A stretch of DNA of 64,000 bases from positions 62,001 to 126,000 of the forward strand of contig JAFYDK010000089.1 of the NCBI GenBank assembly GCA_017544805.1, written 5' to 3'. The DNA comes from Bacteroidales bacterium. Lineage in GTDB: Bacteria; Bacteroidota; Bacteroidia; Bacteroidales; UBA3824. The position numbers were made by a program, and so were the translations under genes. Shown in pieces: positions 61,580 through 64,000 of the stretch; within the stretch, counting starts at the first letter, position 1, and every line of letters begins with the position of its first letter. The notes beneath the pieces were generated by a model. That model was not told the origin of the DNA, did no database searches, and saw only the letters and a list, made by a program, of their open reading frames with translations.

Positions 61580-62406
61580 ATTTTTACCGCTTGATAAGCT
61601 GGTTTAACCTCGTGAACACGTAAAATATTAGCGCCTTTGTTCAGAGCAATCGTGTTCAGAGCCGTAGTTGCCTCTAAAGCTTCCTCCGGCGTTATATTCA
61701 ATAACTTAAAGAGCATGGATTTTCGTGAAATTCCCACCAAAATCGGCTTTTGAAGAATTTTAAAACTATCCATTTGACTCATAAGTAAATAATTTTGATC
61801 AAGATTTTTTGCAAAACCGAATCCCGGGTCAAGTATAATGTCATTGATTCCCATGGCCTCGGCTTTTTTGCTCTGACGGATGAAAAAATCCGTAATTTCA
61901 GCTATAATATCTTGATAATCACAGAATTGTTGCATATTTTGAGGATTTCCTTTCATGTGCATTAAAATATATGCTGCATGATATTTTCCTACTGTTTCAA
62001 AGATTTTTTCATCGAGCATACCGCCCGAAATATCATTGATAATAGCAACGCCGTATTTATCAAGACAAAATTCCGCAACTTTGCTTCTAAAAGTATCAAC
62101 GGAAATAATTGCTTGCGGAAAATTATCCGTTATTATTTTCAGAGCGAAATCCAATCGTCTGATTTCTTCTTCTTGGGGTATGTTTTCACAACCCGGTCTT
62201 GTGCTGAAAGCTCCTAAATCAATGAATGTTGCACCTTCTGAAAGGTGTTTTTGCGTTTTTTCAATGATTTCTTTTTCGCTGTTGCATCTGCTTTGGGAGT
62301 AAAAAGAATCGGGAGTGGCGTTTACGATTCCCATTATTTTCGGCTCTTCCAAACTGATAATTTTACCGTTGCAACAGAGCGTGAATTTTTTTTCTAATGT
62401 GTCCAT
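61552..62406 (-). CDS. folP: Dihydropteroate synthase
   Basis: 284 residues from ATG 62406, one base after the SPOR gene stop; a longer frame overlaps that gene. Motifs M-G-I-V-N-A-T-P-D-S-F (first DHPS signature), D-L-G-A-F-S-T-R-P-G, D-P-G-F-G-F-A-K and G-I-S-R-K-S with a C-terminal R-V-H-E-V-K. Joins 6-hydroxymethyl-7,8-dihydropterin diphosphate with p-aminobenzoate in folate synthesis; target of sulfonamides. Other folate genes are not in the window. Confidence 0.97.
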   Translation of the reverse strand: MDTLEKKFTLCCNGKIISLEEPKIMGIVNATPDSFYSQSRCNSEKEIIEKTQKHLSEGATFIDLGAFSTRPGCENIPQEEEIRRLDFALKIITDNFPQAIISVDTFRSKVAEFCLDKYGVAIINDISGGMLDEKIFETVGKYHAAYILMHMKGNPQNMQQFCDYQDIIAEITDFFIRQSKKAEAMGINDIILDPGFGFAKNLDQNYLLMSQMDSFKILQKPILVGISRKSMLFKLLNITPEEALEATTALNTIALNKGANILRVHEVKPAYQAVKICSKANFLG

Positions 62407-62407
62407 A

Positions 62408-63343
62408 TTACTCTTTCGGAACAACTTCGTTGATTTGTGGTACACGTTTTCCGTTGCGGTAGGCTACAACGAATGCTCCTTTTACGCCCATTTTCTTTAT
62501 AGCTTCAGCTGCCTCTTCATACGTGTTATAATAACCAACTGAGTATCTGTATATTCCGTTGTCTTCTTCGTTGTTTATAATTTCTTTTTGGGGGTAAATT
62601 TCTCTTAATTTTTTCAATGACAGTGGCACTAGGTCGGCAGCAATCTGAACTTTGAAAATTATTCTTTCAGTGCTTTCTACTGCTACCGGAGCTTCGTCAA
62701 AACTGCTGTAATCCGGTTCAGAATCGAGTCTATCCGTAGTTTCAGAAGGTTGGTCAAACCAGCCTAACAAAACAGCGTATGTCTGAATTTGTTGAGAAAT
62801 GGCTTCTTTTTGTTGTCTTGAAGCCTCTTCTTTGAGTTTTGCGACCTTTTTTTGATCAGCTTTTTTGTCCTTCGGGACTTTTTTTAACGTAGCGGCGGCA
62901 GCTGACCAAGAGTTAGTTGCCTCTTGAGTCAGACTTTGAGCTGCTTCTCTTTTTTTGTCGGATGCTGATGAAGCTAAATCAGCGATATTTGCGGCATAAA
63001 TTCCGTAAATTGTTGAGTTGGCTTTTTCGTAAGAGTTATAAGCCGAGATTTTTTGAGCGATAAGAGGTGTTTCAATGCTTTCCGCCTGTTTAAGCAGTTT
63101 TTTTGCTTTTCCTTTTGCAAGACCTGCCGCTTGTGATTTTAATTTATCAGCCTCGGCTTGTTTTTTGGCACATTTTTCCAACGAAGCCTCGGCTTTTGCA
63201 ATTTGTTCTTCTGCTTCAGTGAGTTGTGTTACTTGAGCATCCGACAATTGTTCTTTGATTGCTTCCGTCTGATCCAATTCTTGAGCATTTGTCAATGTTG
63301 TCAATGAAAATGCTAAAAATGCGGTTAAAATAAGTTTTTTCAT
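62408..63343 (-). CDS. Exported SPOR-domain protein with long coiled coil
   Basis: 311 residues from ATG 63343. Signal peptide 1-20 (L-T-N-A-Q). Residues about 22-190 are Ala/Lys/Glu/Gln-rich heptad coiled coil; about 225-300 form a SPOR domain (I-I-F-K-V-Q-I-A-A then Y-R-Y-S-V-G-Y-Y-N-T-Y-E-E-A) that binds denuded peptidoglycan glycan strands. Likely a periplasmic envelope or division-related protein. It overlaps into an operon with folP (1-base gap), an order that is not functionally obvious. Confidence 0.87.
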   Translation of the reverse strand: MKKLILTAFLAFSLTTLTNAQELDQTEAIKEQLSDAQVTQLTEAEEQIAKAEASLEKCAKKQAEADKLKSQAAGLAKGKAKKLLKQAESIETPLIAQKISAYNSYEKANSTIYGIYAANIADLASSASDKKREAAQSLTQEATNSWSAAAATLKKVPKDKKADQKKVAKLKEEASRQQKEAISQQIQTYAVLLGWFDQPSETTDRLDSEPDYSSFDEAPVAVESTERIIFKVQIAADLVPLSLKKLREIYPQKEIINNEEDNGIYRYSVGYYNTYEEAAEAIKKMGVKGAFVVAYRNGKRVPQINEVVPKE

Positions 63344-63438
63344 TTTTGTCAAATTAATGGTTTTTTCTTATAATATATTGTAATGCAATAAGAGTTCCAT
63401 TATTTGTTAAAATAATTAAAAATTCTCAAGCCAAACAA

Positions 63439-64000
63439 TTATAATGAAATTGTTTTTTCCAATTCAGCGGCTTTGGCTTTGAGTTTTTTAACGGCGATTT
63501 TTAATAATGCTGCAAAAAAGCCTAATACCAAACCTTCTAAACAATATAATATTATGGTTGTAATTTTTGGAAAGGCCGGAGCATTATTGATTGAGTGGCT
63601 TTCTACGAGTTTGAATTTATCGTTGGTAATATCAGATAATTGTTCTGTCAGAAGACCTTTTCTTGCAGATGTTTTTTTGTTATCGTCCAAAATTGATTTT
63701 ATGATTCCAGAAATAGGTTCACCTTGATTGAGGATAATACCTTTGCCTTCCAATCCGGTTTCTTTTATAAAATATTGATTTTCGTTACTATTTTGCAATC
63801 TGCTGATAGCGGCTTTAGTAAGCGAATCCATATTTGCGGTTTGGGTTTTAAGGTCTTCTAATTGCGATTTAATACCGGCCGACATTGTTAAAAGTCTGTC
63901 AGTAATGTATGAATTGTTGTTAAGATAGTTAAAAATAGCTTTTTCTGCATTGTCCAAAACGGCATTGTCTTTTACATAAAGAGTTACTTCAAAAAACGGG
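63439..64000 (-). CDS. Wzz-like membrane protein, C-terminal part, cut by window edge
   Basis: The frame is open to the end of the window, so only the last about 187 residues are seen. Mostly polar helical sequence (coiled-coil-like about residues 25-80 of the visible part) with G-E-P-I-S-G-I-I-K-S, then a hydrophobic helix (T-I-I-L-Y-C-L-E-G-L-V-L-G-F-F-A-A-L-L) close to the C-terminus and a short Lys-rich cytoplasmic tail. This fits the Wzz/chain-length-determinant layout, in which a periplasmic coil ends in a second transmembrane helix. The N-terminal half that would prove it is missing, so this call is tentative. Confidence 0.55.
   Translation of the reverse strand, partial: PFFEVTLYVKDNAVLDNAEKAIFNYLNNNSYITDRLLTMSAGIKSQLEDLKTQTANMDSLTKAAISRLQNSNENQYFIKETGLEGKGIILNQGEPISGIIKSILDDNKKTSARKGLLTEQLSDITNDKFKLVESHSINNAPAFPKITTIILYCLEGLVLGFFAALLKIAVKKLKAKAAELEKTISL

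Noticed and set aside
1-64000. tRNA, rRNA, insertion sequences or phage genes
   Set aside because: None was recognised on either strand; no transposase or integrase frame is present, and no cloverleaf was noticed by eye. A tRNA-scanning run was not possible.

Overview
The window is AT-rich DNA from a member of the Bacteroidota, most likely order Bacteroidales and probably a polysaccharide-degrading gut or rumen type. The evidence is two SusC/SusD operons with lipoprotein glycoside hydrolases, hybrid two-component regulators of the PUL type, a PorV/PorQ-like protein, the remnant of a type IX secretion sorting domain, and promoters of the form TTTG-N19/20-TAnnTTTG. G+C content was not computed.

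Layout. (1) 1-14.8 kb: a glycan-utilisation locus on the minus strand. Its order of transcription is SusE/F-like lipoprotein, SusC, SusD, GH30, GH30, GH35. The tail of a hybrid two-component regulator and a frameshifted MutS-like ATPase gene lie at its far end. The enzymes point to beta-1,6/beta-1,3-galactan (type II arabinogalactan) as the likely target. (2) 14.8-37 kb: mostly housekeeping and signalling genes: AAA/DUF4143 ATPase, nth, a TPR-SpoIIE phosphatase, ispF, a leucine-rich-repeat protein, rlmN, a tandem thioredoxin-fold protein, a full-length hybrid two-component regulator, plsC, a pgpH-type HD phosphodiesterase, an SGNH hydrolase, a Tyr/His-rich secreted protein, pssA, a PorV/PorQ-like protein, a sugar nucleotidyltransferase and a metallophosphoesterase. 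A decayed type IX cargo gene lies between plsC and pgpH. (3) 37-45 kb: the least familiar stretch. It has a two-gene unit (a very large RecQ-like DEAQ helicase plus a membrane-anchored coiled-coil protein), a 46-codon transcription unit with clear promoter and terminator, and a tight four-gene operon of uncharacterised proteins. One of those four is a double zinc-ribbon membrane protein. (4) 45-54 kb: a compact xylan locus (SusC, SusD, surface glycan-binding lipoprotein, GH10 xylanase split by two CBM-like modules). (5) 54-64 kb: rarA, a methyltransferase, an acyl-ACP thioesterase, a SiaA/SiaB/SiaC-like partner-switching module, and a set of minus-strand genes (a Wzz-like membrane protein cut by the window edge, a SPOR-domain protein, folP, an outer-membrane barrel).

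How the genes work together. In each locus the SusC/SusD pair imports oligosaccharides that surface lipoprotein hydrolases release. The incomplete regulator at position 1 is the natural sensor for the first locus. The complete regulator at 23.4-27.5 kb has no adjacent locus and may act on the xylan operon in trans. The SiaABC-like genes form a phosphatase/kinase/phosphoprotein switch with no diguanylate cyclase nearby. The best candidates for something undescribed are the helicase/membrane pair and the neighbouring four-gene operon.
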